64,000 nt of DNA, taken from contig NZ_JBEJGX010000001.1 of NCBI RefSeq assembly GCF_040253635.1, positions 1-64,000 on the forward strand. The letters are read 5' to 3'. Positions 18,180 through 27,003 of the stretch are shown here, in pieces (positions within the stretch are counted from its first letter, which is position 1; each line of letters starts with the position of its first letter). The position numbers and the translations under genes are program-made. A model generated the notes under the pieces. The model searched no databases. It saw only the letters and a program-made list of their open reading frames with translations, and was not told the DNA's origin. The stretch is from Streptomyces sp. Edi2. GTDB lineage: Bacteria; Actinomycetota; Actinomycetes; Streptomycetales; Streptomycetaceae.

Positions 18180-19190
18180 CATCGGCGGCGCAGCGGCCGT
18201 GCAGGTGCGAATCCGCCCCGGCGAGCGCGCCAGCCGGCGGTCCGGCTGCGAGGACGGCGCGCCACCACCTGCCGGCGGCATCCAAGGCCGCGTGCGCGGT
18301 CGGCGGCAGCGGCTCCTCGTCCAGGCCGAACCGGCGCGCGGCCGGGCATCGGCACCAACAACTCCCGCGCCGCCGCCAGCACTTCCCTGTACAGCGACGC
18401 GGCCCGGACCGGGTCGGCTCCGGCACCGTGCAAGGTTCCCGGTCTGCCCGTACACGTCGCCCCACACGTCCAAGGCCCGCTCCTGCGCGCTGCCGAGCGC
18501 CACGCCCATCAGCCGCTCGGCGATCCCCGCCGCCCGGGCCCGGTGGTAACCGCCCGGGCGCACCAACTGCCCGCGCAACACCTCGGCCGCCTCCCGCATC
18601 CGCTCCCACGCCACCTTGCCCTGCCCGCCCGGCGTCCGGTGCGGTGCCGCCAGCGGACGGGGCCGCGGGCGCGGGCGGTCGGCGGACTCTGGAGGCACGG
18701 CAGCGGGTTGGGGGAGCCCGGCGGCCGGAGCGGGGCCGGCGGCGGCCGGCCTGGCGACGGGGTCGTCGATCACGGGGCCATCGGCGGGCGGATCAGGGAC
18801 GGTGGCCTCCGCGAGCGCGGCGGGCGGCGCAACCCTGGCGGCGCCCGGCCCCTGCGCGGCGCCGACCGGGCCCGCGCGCTCACCGGCGTGCACGGCGGGC
18901 GGGTCGGGAGAGCGTCCACCGCGTGAAGCAGGCCCACGCCGCGGACTTCAACCCCACCGCGACCAGAGCGCCCGGCAAGCCCAGCAGAGCATCGGCGGCA
19001 CCGCGCAGACACGACTCCGCGACCTCGGCCGGCCGCTCCAGCCCAGCGCCGGCCAGAATCCGGCGCGCATCGTCCAGCAGGCCCAGCGCACGCACCCCCG
19101 GCCCGCCTGCGCGGTCAGCACCGCGGCCAAGACCTCATCGACCTCGGGCAGTTCGCCCCCGCCGGCGGCGTCTCGTGGCTCACCGGTGCA
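18180..19190 (-). pseudogene. Broken member of the 'RGQLVRPG / ELLVP' family
   Basis: Reading down the minus strand in changing frames gives LPEVDEVLAAVLTAQAG, ALGLLDDARRILAGAGLERP, AEVAESCLRGAADALLGLPG, a Pro-rich linker, then EAAEVLRGQLVRPGGYHRAR, VALGSAQERALDVWGDVYGQ and AASLYREVLAAARELLVPMP. The same order of segments occurs in the broken copy at 40850-41411. At least three frameshifts. No catalytic motif seen. Confidence 0.55.
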
Positions 19191-19257
19191 CCGTAGAGCC
19201 GCCACCAGCCGGCCCGGGCCGCTTCCCACACACCCGCCATTCACAGGGGCCCGGCGC

Positions 19258-19680
19258 AGCGATCAGCCGTCTGCAGCGCGCCGACCACCGAGCCGGACGT
19301 GGCGCAGGACCGGACGACGAAGGACGGCATCGGACAGTCTCGGACGGCTTCGTACGCCTCGAAGGAGCTCGGCGGAGGTGCGGCGGGCGTAGGCGGCCAG
19401 CCCGGCAGGCCGGGCCGGCACTCGGCCACCCGGGCGGTGAGGGCTCGTACGCAAGGGCGGCGGCCCCTGCAGGGCCCGGCGAGCTCGACGAGACGGAGCT
19501 GGGTGAAAGCGCCGGCCTGGCCGCCGACGGCCAGGAGCGCGCAGGCGGTGCCGGTGGAGGCCCGGGCGCTCCGCGCCGGGCAGGTGCTCGGGCCGCAGGC
19601 GGCGGGCGTAGGCAAGGTCGGCATGCCGCGATCACAGACGACCTCGGCGGTGCGGCTGTCGGTGGCGCAGGCGGTCACCG
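19258..19680 (-). pseudogene. C-terminal remnant of a TPR-type regulator
   Basis: ALLAVGGQAGAFTQLRLVEL and CVRALTARVAECRPGLPGW are the end of a regulator of the type remaining at 7998-9000. The upstream part is lost against the FAD oxidoreductase remnant. Confidence 0.45.
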
Positions 19681-19689
19681 ACCGCCGGT

Positions 19690-20476
19690 GACGATCTCCG
19701 CACCGGCCCGGCGGGCGACGTCGGCCAGCACGCCGGTAAGGCCCCATACCGCCGAGGGGGACATCCCAGTCGCCAGTACCGCCGCCGATGACGTGGTAGA
19801 GGATGCAGCGGCTCTGACGCAGGGACGGGGCGTGGGCGGTGGCTAACGTGCCGATGAGGGCGTCGGTGAGGACCACACCGCGCACCAGATCGTCGGTGAA
19901 AGTCTCCTCGACCACCGCCCAGGGGCCGGCGCGGCGGCCGGCGCGTACGACTGGGATGTAGGAGGAGACGGTGCTGTCGGTGCTGTCGTAGACCGCGCAG
20001 CCCGACTGGCCCAGCCTCGGCTGGCCAGAAAGTAGACCGTCACCGTCGACTACTTCCAGCTTACCCGAAAGTGGCCCCCAGCCCCCCGATGGGCTGGAAC
20101 AACTGGTCCTACTACACGTGCCCTCATCAACGAGAAGGAAGAGGGTGCTCGACAACTATTCGGCGGCGCCCGGCCCGCTCCGGACAGCGGGGGATCGGAG
20201 GCGATGTGTGCGTACGCGGACCAAACAACCGAGGTCCGTACGGTCTTCGGCGGCGAGCAGGCTGACGAGGTAGGAGCAGTGGGGCGGGTCAGCGCAATCG
20301 GGCGTGAGCCTAGGTGAAGACCCGGGTCGACACGGCCGCGCCACCGGTGTGGTCCAGCCGCTACAGCACCAGCACGCTGCGCCCGGCGCGTGCGAGATAG
20401 GCGGCGGCCACCAGTCCGGTGTGCCCGTAGCCGACGATGACCGCGTCATACGACGTCCGTTCCGGCATACCCCTGG
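19690..20476 (-). pseudogene. Decayed FAD-dependent oxidoreductase (phytoene-desaturase-like)
   Basis: The minus strand begins MPERTSYDAVIVGYGHTGLV, then AAAYLARAGRSVLVL, an FAD/NAD Rossmann start (the usual GGG-x-N-G is here GYGHTG). After a frameshift come SYLVSLL and SSYIPVV, then EETFTDDLVRGVVLTDALIG, LATAHAPSLRQSRCILYHVI and GGGTGDWDVPLGGMG. These are hallmark blocks of the CrtI-like/phytoene-dehydrogenase-type oxidoreductase family. Large parts are missing, so it is inactive. Confidence 0.65.
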
Positions 20477-20524
20477 TCGCACGCGGTGATCCCGGTCGCC
20501 AGGTGCATGCGGCTGAATCCTCCG
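20471..20524. repeat. ~55-bp coding repeat, copy 1 (second copy 21346-21400)
   Basis: Both copies read on the minus strand as GFSRxHxATGIxACxQGxxG and share about 85% identity by eye. They look like a fragment of one protein left at two sites on either side of the 20647 gene. Confidence 0.5.
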
Positions 20525-20646
20525 TGCCGGCCGGTACGACTGCTTGACCGGCCACAGAGCTCCGCTTAGCGTCCGGCCAGCTCCACCCCGGGTCCCGGCA
20601 CCCGCCGGGCGACGAACCTCACCACAAGGCCAAGGAGGCCACCGCC

Positions 20647-21231
20647 ATGTCGAACGCACCGGTTTCCCAAGGCCCCCACCAGCGCCGCAAGAGCATGGGA
20701 CTTTCTGCCGCGGTCATTGTCCTCCTCAGTGGGGGCGGGTGGGGCCTCTCCACCCTTAATGGCGGAGAGCACACGCAGGGTCCGCGGGTGAAGATCGGCT
20801 GCTCCGCCGTGTTCTCCGTCAACTCGTGCACCTCTACCTCACCGCCGTCTCCCGCCGAGCCGGGCCTCGACCAGGGAAAGCGAAACATCGGCCCGCAGCT
20901 CATACCCGCACAGGACGTGCGCGCCCACGTTCTCGATCGGCGCGACGGGCCCGCGATCGTGCGCAGCACCCCGTCCGTCAACGGGCACTTCCTGTACACG
21001 CTCGACCCCTACCACCACCCGACCCAGATCAAGATCATCTGTCAGGCGTGGGCTGGTGTGGTTCAGCCCGCCAATGGCCCACCCACCGCCCTGTGGGATC
21101 GCATCGGTCCCGACGAGTGGATCAGCGACGCGTATCTCGACACTGGATCCTCCCGACCCGTGACCAAAAAATGCGAACAGCCTCCCGACGAGGGCCAGTC
21201 AACCGATGGGGACACCACGACGCCGGGCTGA
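20647..21231 (+). CDS. Membrane-anchored or secreted protein with SH3-like C-terminal part
   Basis: ATG at 20647 follows AAGGAGGCCACCGCC. A basic N-terminus (GPHQRRKS) is followed by one hydrophobic segment (MGLSAAVIVLLSGGGWGL), so the protein is exported or anchored by its N-terminus. The outer part has Cys pairs and ends with ICQAWAGVVQPANGPPTALW followed by DEWISDAYLDTGSS. 'C-x-x-x-G....WD.i....W.SdaYl.TG' is typical of bacterial SH3-like domains of secreted Streptomyces proteins. 194 aa, complete. Confidence 0.7.
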   Translation: MSNAPVSQGPHQRRKSMGLSAAVIVLLSGGGWGLSTLNGGEHTQGPRVKIGCSAVFSVNSCTSTSPPSPAEPGLDQGKRNIGPQLIPAQDVRAHVLDRRDGPAIVRSTPSVNGHFLYTLDPYHHPTQIKIICQAWAGVVQPANGPPTALWDRIGPDEWISDAYLDTGSSRPVTKKCEQPPDEGQSTDGDTTTPG

Positions 21232-21507
21232 GCCGCCTCGCCGGCGCTGACCGCAGCCGCGGTCACCACACAGATCGTGCGCACTCGCGCAAGGCCCCAC
21301 CACCCGGGCGGGCCTCGGCCTTCTCTGGCCGTCCGCACCAGGCTCCCCTTGGTAGCACGCGCTGATCCCGGTCGCCGGGTGCAGGCGGCTGAAGCCTCCA
21401 CCCGTCCCGCAACCGATCACCGCATGGCGTCGCGCGGCGCGGCCGGGGCGGGCTCCCTGGCCGCCAGCGGTACCTTCGCCACCTTCACGGTGATTGACGC
21501 TTTAGAT

Positions 21508-21537
21508 TTGACAAGTAAGCACATTTAGGAGTAAATT
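21508..21537 (+). promoter_or_regulatory. TTGACA-N18-TAAATT promoter 2
   Basis: TTGACA at 21508-21513, an 18-bp AT-rich spacer, TAAATT at 21532-21537, preceded by TTTAGAT. It drives the run of small genes from 21585 to about 25681, which has no second obvious promoter. Confidence 0.75.
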
Positions 21538-21584
21538 ATGTGATGTCAGGGAGGGCGCGGGCCCGACCGGAGAAGGAGACCGCC

Positions 21585-21857
21585 GTGAGCACCACGATCC
21601 GCATCCGCACCACCGAGGACGCCGTTGCCGTCATCGCCGCCATGGCCACCAAGACGATCGCCGCAGGCGCCCACCCCGGTCACGGCCTGGAAGCCGTCGG
21701 CACGCGACTGACCACCGACGACGTGCTCGGCCGCATCCGCGCCGCTTACAACCGCCACACCGCGGGCGGCGCCACCCCCAAGGAATCCGTGATCGCCGTC
21801 GGTCAGACGCTCATCGCTGCCTACTGCAACTCGGCCGGCATCCCCACCGAACGCTGA
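21585..21857 (+). CDS. Small helical protein, paralogue of 14868-15131
   Basis: GTG at 21585 follows GAAGGAGACCGCC. The 90-aa product (VSTTIRIRTTEDAVAVIAAM, KTIAAGAHPGHGLEAVGTRL) shares the 'GHgLEAV..R.t.ddvl.rir.AYn' core with the 14868 product. It is the first gene of a colinear plus-strand run of at least nine small unknown genes. Confidence 0.75.
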   Translation: MSTTIRIRTTEDAVAVIAAMATKTIAAGAHPGHGLEAVGTRLTTDDVLGRIRAAYNRHTAGGATPKESVIAVGQTLIAAYCNSAGIPTER

Positions 21858-21889
21858 CCACCCCCGGCGCCCGGCCCTCCGCCGGGCGC

Positions 21890-22108
21890 GTGGGCCAGCT
21901 GCAACCGGCAGCGATCACCCTCGACTTCACTCCCGAAGGGCACGACGTGCGCTACAAGGCCGGCCGCCGGCAAAGCAACCCAACGCCGACCGGCAAGCCA
22001 GCGCCATCGCAGCCACCGTGCCCCGTCCCGGCTCTACCAAGTCCTTGAGAAACTCGGACAGTCCCCGGAACCGCCGCACCAACAAGACCCGCACGACGAG
22101 GAGAACTG
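21890..22108 (+). pseudogene. Probable small gene, frame-disrupted
   Basis: QLQPAAITLDFTPEGHDVRY continues as NADRQASAIAATV and, after a frame change near 22030, RLYQVLEKLGQSPEPPHQQD to a stop at 22107-22109 overlapping the ribosome site of the next gene. The opening phrase 'AITLDFTPE' is repeated at 24340. It may be a real gene with one indel. Confidence 0.35.
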
Positions 22109-22111
22109 ACC

Positions 22112-22273
22112 ATGGCGACGTACACGCTGACGATGCGCATCGAGGCGAACGACGACATCACCCCCGACCGAATCCGTGACGAGCTGTACGAGGCGGCCGA
22201 GGACGTGCCGTTCAGCTTCGACATCACGGACATCTCGGAGCGCCACGCGACCGACAAGCCACCCGCCGCCTGA
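22112..22273 (+). CDS. Unknown 53-aa protein
   Basis: ATG at 22112 after GAGGAGAACTGACC. The product MATYTLTMRIEANDDITPDR, then IRDELYEAAEDVPFSFDITD reads as a compact beta-alpha-beta unit. Intact; no family recognised. Part of the 21.5-25.7 kb run. Confidence 0.65.
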   Translation: MATYTLTMRIEANDDITPDRIRDELYEAAEDVPFSFDITDISERHATDKPPAA

Positions 22274-22321
22274 ACTGACGAGCAGGTGAGGACGCCGACC
22301 CGAACAGTGAGGACACAAACC

Positions 22322-22681
22322 ATGCCAACCACAGGACTTGACGACGTGAAGGCCGAGGACGAACTGATCCTGGTCTCCTACAACCGATTCCGCGGTGACC
22401 AGCCCGTCACCGTTTCCCGCGTAGGTACCAAGTACCTCTACGTGGCTATTGATGGTCGGGAGACTCGAGAGAGGTTCGACCGCAAGACAGGCACGGAAGA
22501 CGGCCAGCGCGGCACCAAGGCCCAGCTATACACCCAGGAGCAGTACGACGAACTACGTCAGCGGTCTTCACTGTTCACGAGCCTTCTCGCTGCCGGTATC
22601 GAGATCCGGCGCGAGGTGCGTTCCACGATGTCCACGGGCAAGCTCAAGGCCATCCTTGACGCCGCCACCACCGAGCAGTGA
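22322..22681 (+). CDS. Unknown 119-aa protein
   Basis: ATG at 22322 after GAGGACACAAACC. MPTTGLDDVKAEDELILVSY and QPVTVSRVGTKYLYVAIDGR suggest a small beta-barrel, followed by a helical part (YTQEQYDELRQRSSLFTSLL). Intact. The stop is 11 bp before the next start. Function unknown. Confidence 0.7.
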   Translation: MPTTGLDDVKAEDELILVSYNRFRGDQPVTVSRVGTKYLYVAIDGRETRERFDRKTGTEDGQRGTKAQLYTQEQYDELRQRSSLFTSLLAAGIEIRREVRSTMSTGKLKAILDAATTEQ

Positions 22682-22692
22682 GGAGCCCGACA

Positions 22693-23091
22693 GTGTCGAT
22701 TCGACGCCCCCGCAACCCGTGGCGAGTCCGCCTTTTCAGCTCCGATGGCCCCATCCACGACTCCGACCGCGACTTCCGCAGCAGCCAAGCCGCCTACGAC
22801 CACGTCATCGCCGAACGGCAGCGCACAGAGAACGGCGAAGGCCCCGTCACCACCATCCGCGTCCTTCAGTGGACCGACGGAGACTGGGCCCTGTACGAGC
22901 GCATCACCCCCACCCGACCCGCCGAGAAGCAAGGGCACGACATGAGCGGCATCTACGACGACGGGGCGACCTACGGGCCTGACCCGAACGCCACGGCCAC
23001 CGATACGCCCACCGACCCGATCTACGACGACGGCGACACACACGGCCAATCCGGTACCACCGTCACGACGGGCCGACCTGACCCTTCCTGA
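22693..23091 (+). CDS. Unknown 132-aa protein with a 'SGIYDDGATYGPDPNATA' tail
   Basis: GTG at 22693 after TGAGGAGCCCGACA. The N-terminal part (NPWRVRLFSSDGPIHDSDRD, FRSSQAAYDHVIAERQR) reads as a beta-helix domain ending in WTDGDWALYERI. The tail MSGIYDDGATYGPDPNATAT is almost identical to the whole of the 33-aa product at 24936, so the tail is a separable module. Function unknown. Confidence 0.7.
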   Translation: MSIRRPRNPWRVRLFSSDGPIHDSDRDFRSSQAAYDHVIAERQRTENGEGPVTTIRVLQWTDGDWALYERITPTRPAEKQGHDMSGIYDDGATYGPDPNATATDTPTDPIYDDGDTHGQSGTTVTTGRPDPS

Positions 23092-23186
23092 AGCCTGGAC
23101 CACCCACCGACCACACAAGCAGCAGTAGGGACATCCCGTCAGCGATCCGCAACATCTGCCCGCCCCCTGGACTTATGGAGGAACTC

Positions 23187-23687
23187 ATGAAGGTGATGGA
23201 ACTGGCCATGCTCGACTCGCTCGTGGGACGCAGCGCGGCGGTCATTGTTGACGGCCTGGGCTGGAGTGGCCGTGTGTCGCGCGTTGGGCCGGAGGAGACC
23301 CGTCAAGGACTCCAGGGGCGCGAGGTCACCTGGACGCACGGCGGACGCGCCTTCGCACCCGTTGGGGCCACCGAGGCCCTTGTTGGTGGCACGTGCTACC
23401 TGCCGGGAACGCAAGCCGGTATGCGCGGCTACATCACCGCCGAATTGCGCGGCGCGGAGTGGCAGAGCGTGGTCTTCCAGGTCAGAAGCTTTGCAGGCGA
23501 GCTGAAGACCGAGTTCGTGGTCAGCAACGACGCGCAGAGCCTTCTCGACGAGATCGCTGCCGCGGTCTGCGCAACCGGACTGTGGCAGCGCACGATCCCT
23601 GCACGTAACGGGGAGATTCGACTCGGCGCGGAAGACCTGCGCCACCTTCGCGATTTGGTCGAGTGCGCCGTAAGCCAGTCGTCCTGA
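23187..23687 (+). CDS. Unknown 166-aa protein
   Basis: ATG at 23187, behind GGAGGAACTC; an in-frame ATG at 23175 is less well placed. The product contains MLDSLVGRSAAVIVDGLGWS, TQAGMRGYITAELRGAEWQS and FVVSNDAQSLLDEIAAAVCA, a mixed alpha/beta protein. Intact, no family recognised. Confidence 0.7.
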   Translation: MKVMELAMLDSLVGRSAAVIVDGLGWSGRVSRVGPEETRQGLQGREVTWTHGGRAFAPVGATEALVGGTCYLPGTQAGMRGYITAELRGAEWQSVVFQVRSFAGELKTEFVVSNDAQSLLDEIAAAVCATGLWQRTIPARNGEIRLGAEDLRHLRDLVECAVSQSS

Positions 23688-23806
23688 TAGGCGACGAGGC
23701 CGTCGGGTACTGCCCGCGCATGCGCTCGCCGAGCGGGCGCGCAACCGCCGGCGAGCGCGGGCACATCGAGACAGGAACGAGAGCTCCAGCAAGGGAGACA
23801 CGGAAC

Positions 23807-24202
23807 ATGACCTACTACACCGCGGTGTCGGGACAGATCCTCATCGACCCGCCGCTGCGCGGAGCAGCGCTGAAGAAGTCGCCCTTCTACAACCCTTGGG
23901 CCGGCGGGGAGGCCCAAAGGTGCATCTGCCTGGGCATCGAAGAAGAGCCGGCGGGGCCGGAGGAAGCGGGCGAACCGGTGGCCCGTCGCGTGATCTCCGC
24001 GGACGTCGAGCGTCTCGACGCCTTCGACATGGAAGGCGAACTCCAAGAGCTCATCGACGAGTTCCCCGGCCACACCTTCACCGGACGCCTGGAGTGCATA
24101 GGTGACAACCACTGGAACGACATGTGGGGAGTCACCGTCCGCAACGGCCGCGCCGAGGAGGTGAAGCCGACCGTGACCTGGCCAGGCGACGCCAACACCT
24201 GA
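23807..24202 (+). CDS. Unknown 131-aa acidic protein
   Basis: ATG at 23807 after AAGGGAGACACGGAAC. MTYYTAVSGQILIDPPLRGA leads to an acidic centre (EEEPAGPEEAGEP) and a conserved-looking end GRLECIGDNHWNDMWGVTVR. The C-terminal part with its W-rich 'NHWNDMW' segment resembles a ferredoxin-like fold, without certainty. Intact, same run. Confidence 0.7.
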   Translation: MTYYTAVSGQILIDPPLRGAALKKSPFYNPWAGGEAQRCICLGIEEEPAGPEEAGEPVARRVISADVERLDAFDMEGELQELIDEFPGHTFTGRLECIGDNHWNDMWGVTVRNGRAEEVKPTVTWPGDANT

Positions 24203-24320
24203 CCAAGCGCCCGGCGCAGTTGCTCAAGCCCGGCGAGGCGCTCACCCCGGGGCAACGCCGCCTACCGGTCCCCGGGCACCGCGGCCAGTTCCCAGGCTCC
24301 CGGCCTGCCGCCGGGAAACC

Positions 24321-24366
24321 AGACCAGCTACAACTGACAGCGATCACCCTCGACTTCACTCCTGAA
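24321..24366 (+). repeat. Repeat of the 'AITLDFTPE' coding segment (also 21899-21943)
   Basis: The two stretches differ at about six positions and encode QLQxxAITLDFTPE in both cases. Each stands ~80-210 bp before a small gene. Here a weak frame (about 24199-24495) runs across the segment but overlaps the 24446 gene, so I do not call it. Confidence 0.45.
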
Positions 24367-24445
24367 AGGCCATCCGCGGCGCCGGCGCCACCACCGAAAT
24401 CACCCCCACTACCTGCACATACCACCCGAAGTAGGAGGATTGACG

Positions 24446-24739
24446 ATGGCAACCACACCTATCGACGGCCTTGCAGCGCGCATTGTCCGCAATGACCTCG
24501 CCTCACGCCGCGCCACCCTCGCACGAGACGCCAAACAGGTCGCCGACATCTACACCCGCCTCGCCGCCGCGCTGGAGGACGAGCACCAGGCCATCACTGC
24601 CGTCGGAGGCGACAGCTCCCGTGCGGCTGCCGGAGCACAGCAGCTCGCACAGCAACTGGCACGACTGATCGGAATGAGCGAGATCGCAAACATCACCCTC
24701 GACACCACCGAGATCAGCGACCGCGTCACCGATCAGTGA
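24446..24739 (+). CDS. Unknown 97-aa helical protein
   Basis: ATG at 24446, ideal AGGAGG site 7 nt upstream. MATTPIDGLAARIVRNDLAS continues into long helices (KQVADIYTRLAAALEDEHQA, AAGAQQLAQQLARLIGMSEI). Probably a coiled-coil or helical bundle. The stop TGA is followed by GAGGAG serving the next gene. Confidence 0.7.
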   Translation: MATTPIDGLAARIVRNDLASRRATLARDAKQVADIYTRLAAALEDEHQAITAVGGDSSRAAAGAQQLAQQLARLIGMSEIANITLDTTEISDRVTDQ

Positions 24740-24754
24740 GGAGCACCTGACCCC

Positions 24755-24925
24755 ATGAGTACGCCCACCGAACTGCGCGCCCGCGCCGCCGAACTGGAGT
24801 CTCGCGTCCGCCCGCAGCCGTGGACCGATGACGAGCGGATGTGGATGGAGAAGGCCGCCACGCTCCGGGCCGAGGCCGACCACCTGGACGAGATCGAGGC
24901 CGCCCGAGAGTCCACCGAGCAGTGA
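24755..24925 (+). CDS. Unknown 56-aa helical protein
   Basis: ATG at 24755 after GAGGAGCACCTGACCCC. MSTPTELRARAAELESRVRP and KAATLRAEADHLDEIEAARE form two charged helices. Its stop is followed by GAGGAG of the next small gene, the same junction style as before it. Confidence 0.65.
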   Translation: MSTPTELRARAAELESRVRPQPWTDDERMWMEKAATLRAEADHLDEIEAARESTEQ

Positions 24926-24935
24926 GGAGCACGAC

Positions 24936-25037
24936 ATGAGCGACGTGAGCGGCATCTACGACGACGGAGCGACCTACGGGCCTGACCCGAACGCCACGGC
25001 CGCGATCACTGGACCGTCAGGCCCGCCTTCTCGCTGA
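24936..25037 (+). CDS. 33-aa peptide matching the tail of the 22693 product
   Basis: ATG at 24936 after GTGAGGAGCACGAC. MSDVSGIYDDGATYGPDPNA then TAAITGPSGPPSR. The first 20 residues repeat the C-terminal module of the 22693 product at protein and DNA level. A free-standing peptide with its own ribosome site suggests the module has a role of its own. Confidence 0.6.
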   Translation: MSDVSGIYDDGATYGPDPNATAAITGPSGPPSR

Positions 25038-25150
25038 CGTCCCGCCCGGCCCGTTACTCCTCGACGGCCAGGCCGAGTCCGCGCCTACCGAGCCGCCAAG
25101 ACCACCACTCCCACCGCCTGACTGGTCGCATCACAAGGAGTTCGTCCGCC

Positions 25151-25681
25151 ATGACCAACCTCACGCCCGCTTCGCAGAAGCTGCTCCGAGAGATCGCCCG
25201 CCACGACATGGGCGCCGCTGTCTCGATCCGCTACCTCTCCCGCGGCCGGTACACGGTCGACCGCGGCACCACCGCCTACAACCGCAACTCGTTCCGCCCA
25301 CTGTTCGAGCAGGGGTTGGTCACCGGCTGGGACGAGCACGACGACGCAGGCCCGATGCGTGTCACGGAGTCCGGCCGGAAGTTGGCCGCCGCTCTGGCGA
25401 CGCAGCAGTGCGAAAAGAAGCCTCGGCCGAAGCCGTCCGCCGACGGGCGCGCGGCACTGTGCCTGCTTCGAAAGATCGCGAAACTCGACGAGCCAGCGCT
25501 CATCTACTCCGACAGCCGCGGCCCCCGCATCTGGCGCCTCGGGAGCCGGGACGGTTACCGAGCCGCGGTCGATACGTGGACCGCACTTCAGCACGCTGGC
25601 CTGATCCACATCGAGTACGGGTTCGCAGGCGGCCAGCGTGTCTCCGCGACCGCGGCCGGTCACAAGCGCCTCACAACGTGA
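25151..25681 (+). CDS. 176-aa protein, possibly two winged-helix repeats
   Basis: ATG at 25151 after AAGGAGTTCGTCCGCC. Two similar halves: SQKLLREIARHDMGAAVSIR ... RPLFEQGLVTGWDEH ... VTESGRKLAAAL, and CLLRKIAKLDEPALIYSDSR ... WTALQHAGLIHIEYG ... ATAAGHKRLTT. Each has the 'L..La..glI.....  ..vT..G...l' shape of a winged helix. Last gene of the run; a DNA-binding role is inferred. Confidence 0.65.
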   Translation: MTNLTPASQKLLREIARHDMGAAVSIRYLSRGRYTVDRGTTAYNRNSFRPLFEQGLVTGWDEHDDAGPMRVTESGRKLAAALATQQCEKKPRPKPSADGRAALCLLRKIAKLDEPALIYSDSRGPRIWRLGSRDGYRAAVDTWTALQHAGLIHIEYGFAGGQRVSATAAGHKRLTT

Positions 25682-26169
25682 CCACACGGAACTGGAACCA
25701 ACGTCCTGCCACCACAGCTAGGGCAACGAGCCGCCGAACAACCCCGAACAACTCTCCTACCAGCGACAACGCACCACACCACGCAGACAGCGGCCGGACA
25801 CCCAGGGCCCAGAACCGGTGGAACGGCGTTGCCGTCCACGTCGGCGCACGGCGACTGCGGCCGCCGACCCGGCAGGGACACCGTGGGGTGACGCGCGGCG
25901 GGGCCTTCGGCCTCGGGCGCGCGGGTCAGCCGGATAGTGCAGCATCCAGGCAGAGCCGCGGCGGGCTCCCTCTCTGGATGTCCAATGCGGCCGCTACGAT
26001 GGCGGAGCACCATCGGGCAACCGCGCCGCGCCCGGTCCACAACCTCGACGCCCACACCGTCGGAGGGGACCGCAGACGTCTGAGACTCGCGCGAGCAGCT
26101 TCGTCATGCCCTCCTTCCTGGACCGGCCGGCGCGTGTGGGGCAGCAGGCCGACAAGGACGTGAGACGCC
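25682..26169. other. No gene seen
   Basis: A GGGGCC-ttc-GGCC stem near 25900 could end the 21.5-25.7 kb transcript. Nothing else is supported. Confidence 0.4.
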
Positions 26170-26880
26170 ATGACCCATCGCCGCAACAGGCAGCAGGACC
26201 GCGCAGTGCGCGCGTACAAGCGGGCCCACCCCGGCATCACCCTGGACCAGGCCCGCCAGGCCGTCGCCGCCCGCACCGGCCTGCAGCAGGACCTCCCGCC
26301 CCGGATCCCCGCCGCTCCCCTGCCCCGCCCCACCGAAACGCTGGCCGACTACATCAAGCGCGTCGCCGCAGCGGCCGGCGTCCAGCGGCACCAAGCCATG
26401 GAACTCCTCGGCCTCAAGCCCGGCACCTCCGCCACCCAGCGCCTGGACGAACTCACCCGCGGCCGGCTGCCCGACCACACCGTACGGGCCCTGACCGCGG
26501 CCACCGGCATGACCCCGGACCAGGCCCACACCCTCGCCGCACCCCGCACCGCTCACCCCGACGAGGAGGCCGTACGGCGCACGGTCGAGGGGAACGCCAT
26601 CGTCAACGCCAAGAGCTTCCGCCGCGGCGGCGAAGGCAAAACCAGTACGGACACGCGTGACCTCGCACGGCTCCTCGCCGAAACGAGCGGACCGCAGCCC
26701 CTCCCGTTCGACCTGCCCAGCAACGAACTGCGCCCAGCCCCCTACCGCCCAGTCATCGTCGATCTCAACTGGCCGACCGATACCGCCACACCACCCATCG
26801 ACCCCGACGTCTTCGACGAGGTCGCCAAGGCCCTCGGCATCGAGCAGAACACCAACACAGACACACCGCCGCACAAGTAA
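26170..26880 (+). CDS. 236-aa protein with a TniQ/HTH-like middle
   Basis: ATG at 26170. A basic start MTHRRNRQQDRAVRAYKRAH is followed by LADYIKRVAAAAGVQRHQAM, ELLGLKPGTSATQRLDELTR and LPDHTVRALTAATGMTPDQA. The pattern 'yl.R.A...g......llgl ... lp..t..aLa..tG.tp.q...L' is that of TniQ-like or related helical DNA-binding domains. No zinc ribbon is seen. The C-terminal half is unfamiliar. Intact. Confidence 0.55.
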   Translation: MTHRRNRQQDRAVRAYKRAHPGITLDQARQAVAARTGLQQDLPPRIPAAPLPRPTETLADYIKRVAAAAGVQRHQAMELLGLKPGTSATQRLDELTRGRLPDHTVRALTAATGMTPDQAHTLAAPRTAHPDEEAVRRTVEGNAIVNAKSFRRGGEGKTSTDTRDLARLLAETSGPQPLPFDLPSNELRPAPYRPVIVDLNWPTDTATPPIDPDVFDEVAKALGIEQNTNTDTPPHK

Positions 26881-27003
26881 CCCGCCGGCCCGACAGACCG
26901 ACAGACCACCGCGGCCCGAGACCGCAGAGCCTGCCTGAGCCGTCGGCGGGTCGGGCCCAGCGGCCGGACCGCCGACGGCATACGCAGGACGCGGACCGGG
27001 GTG

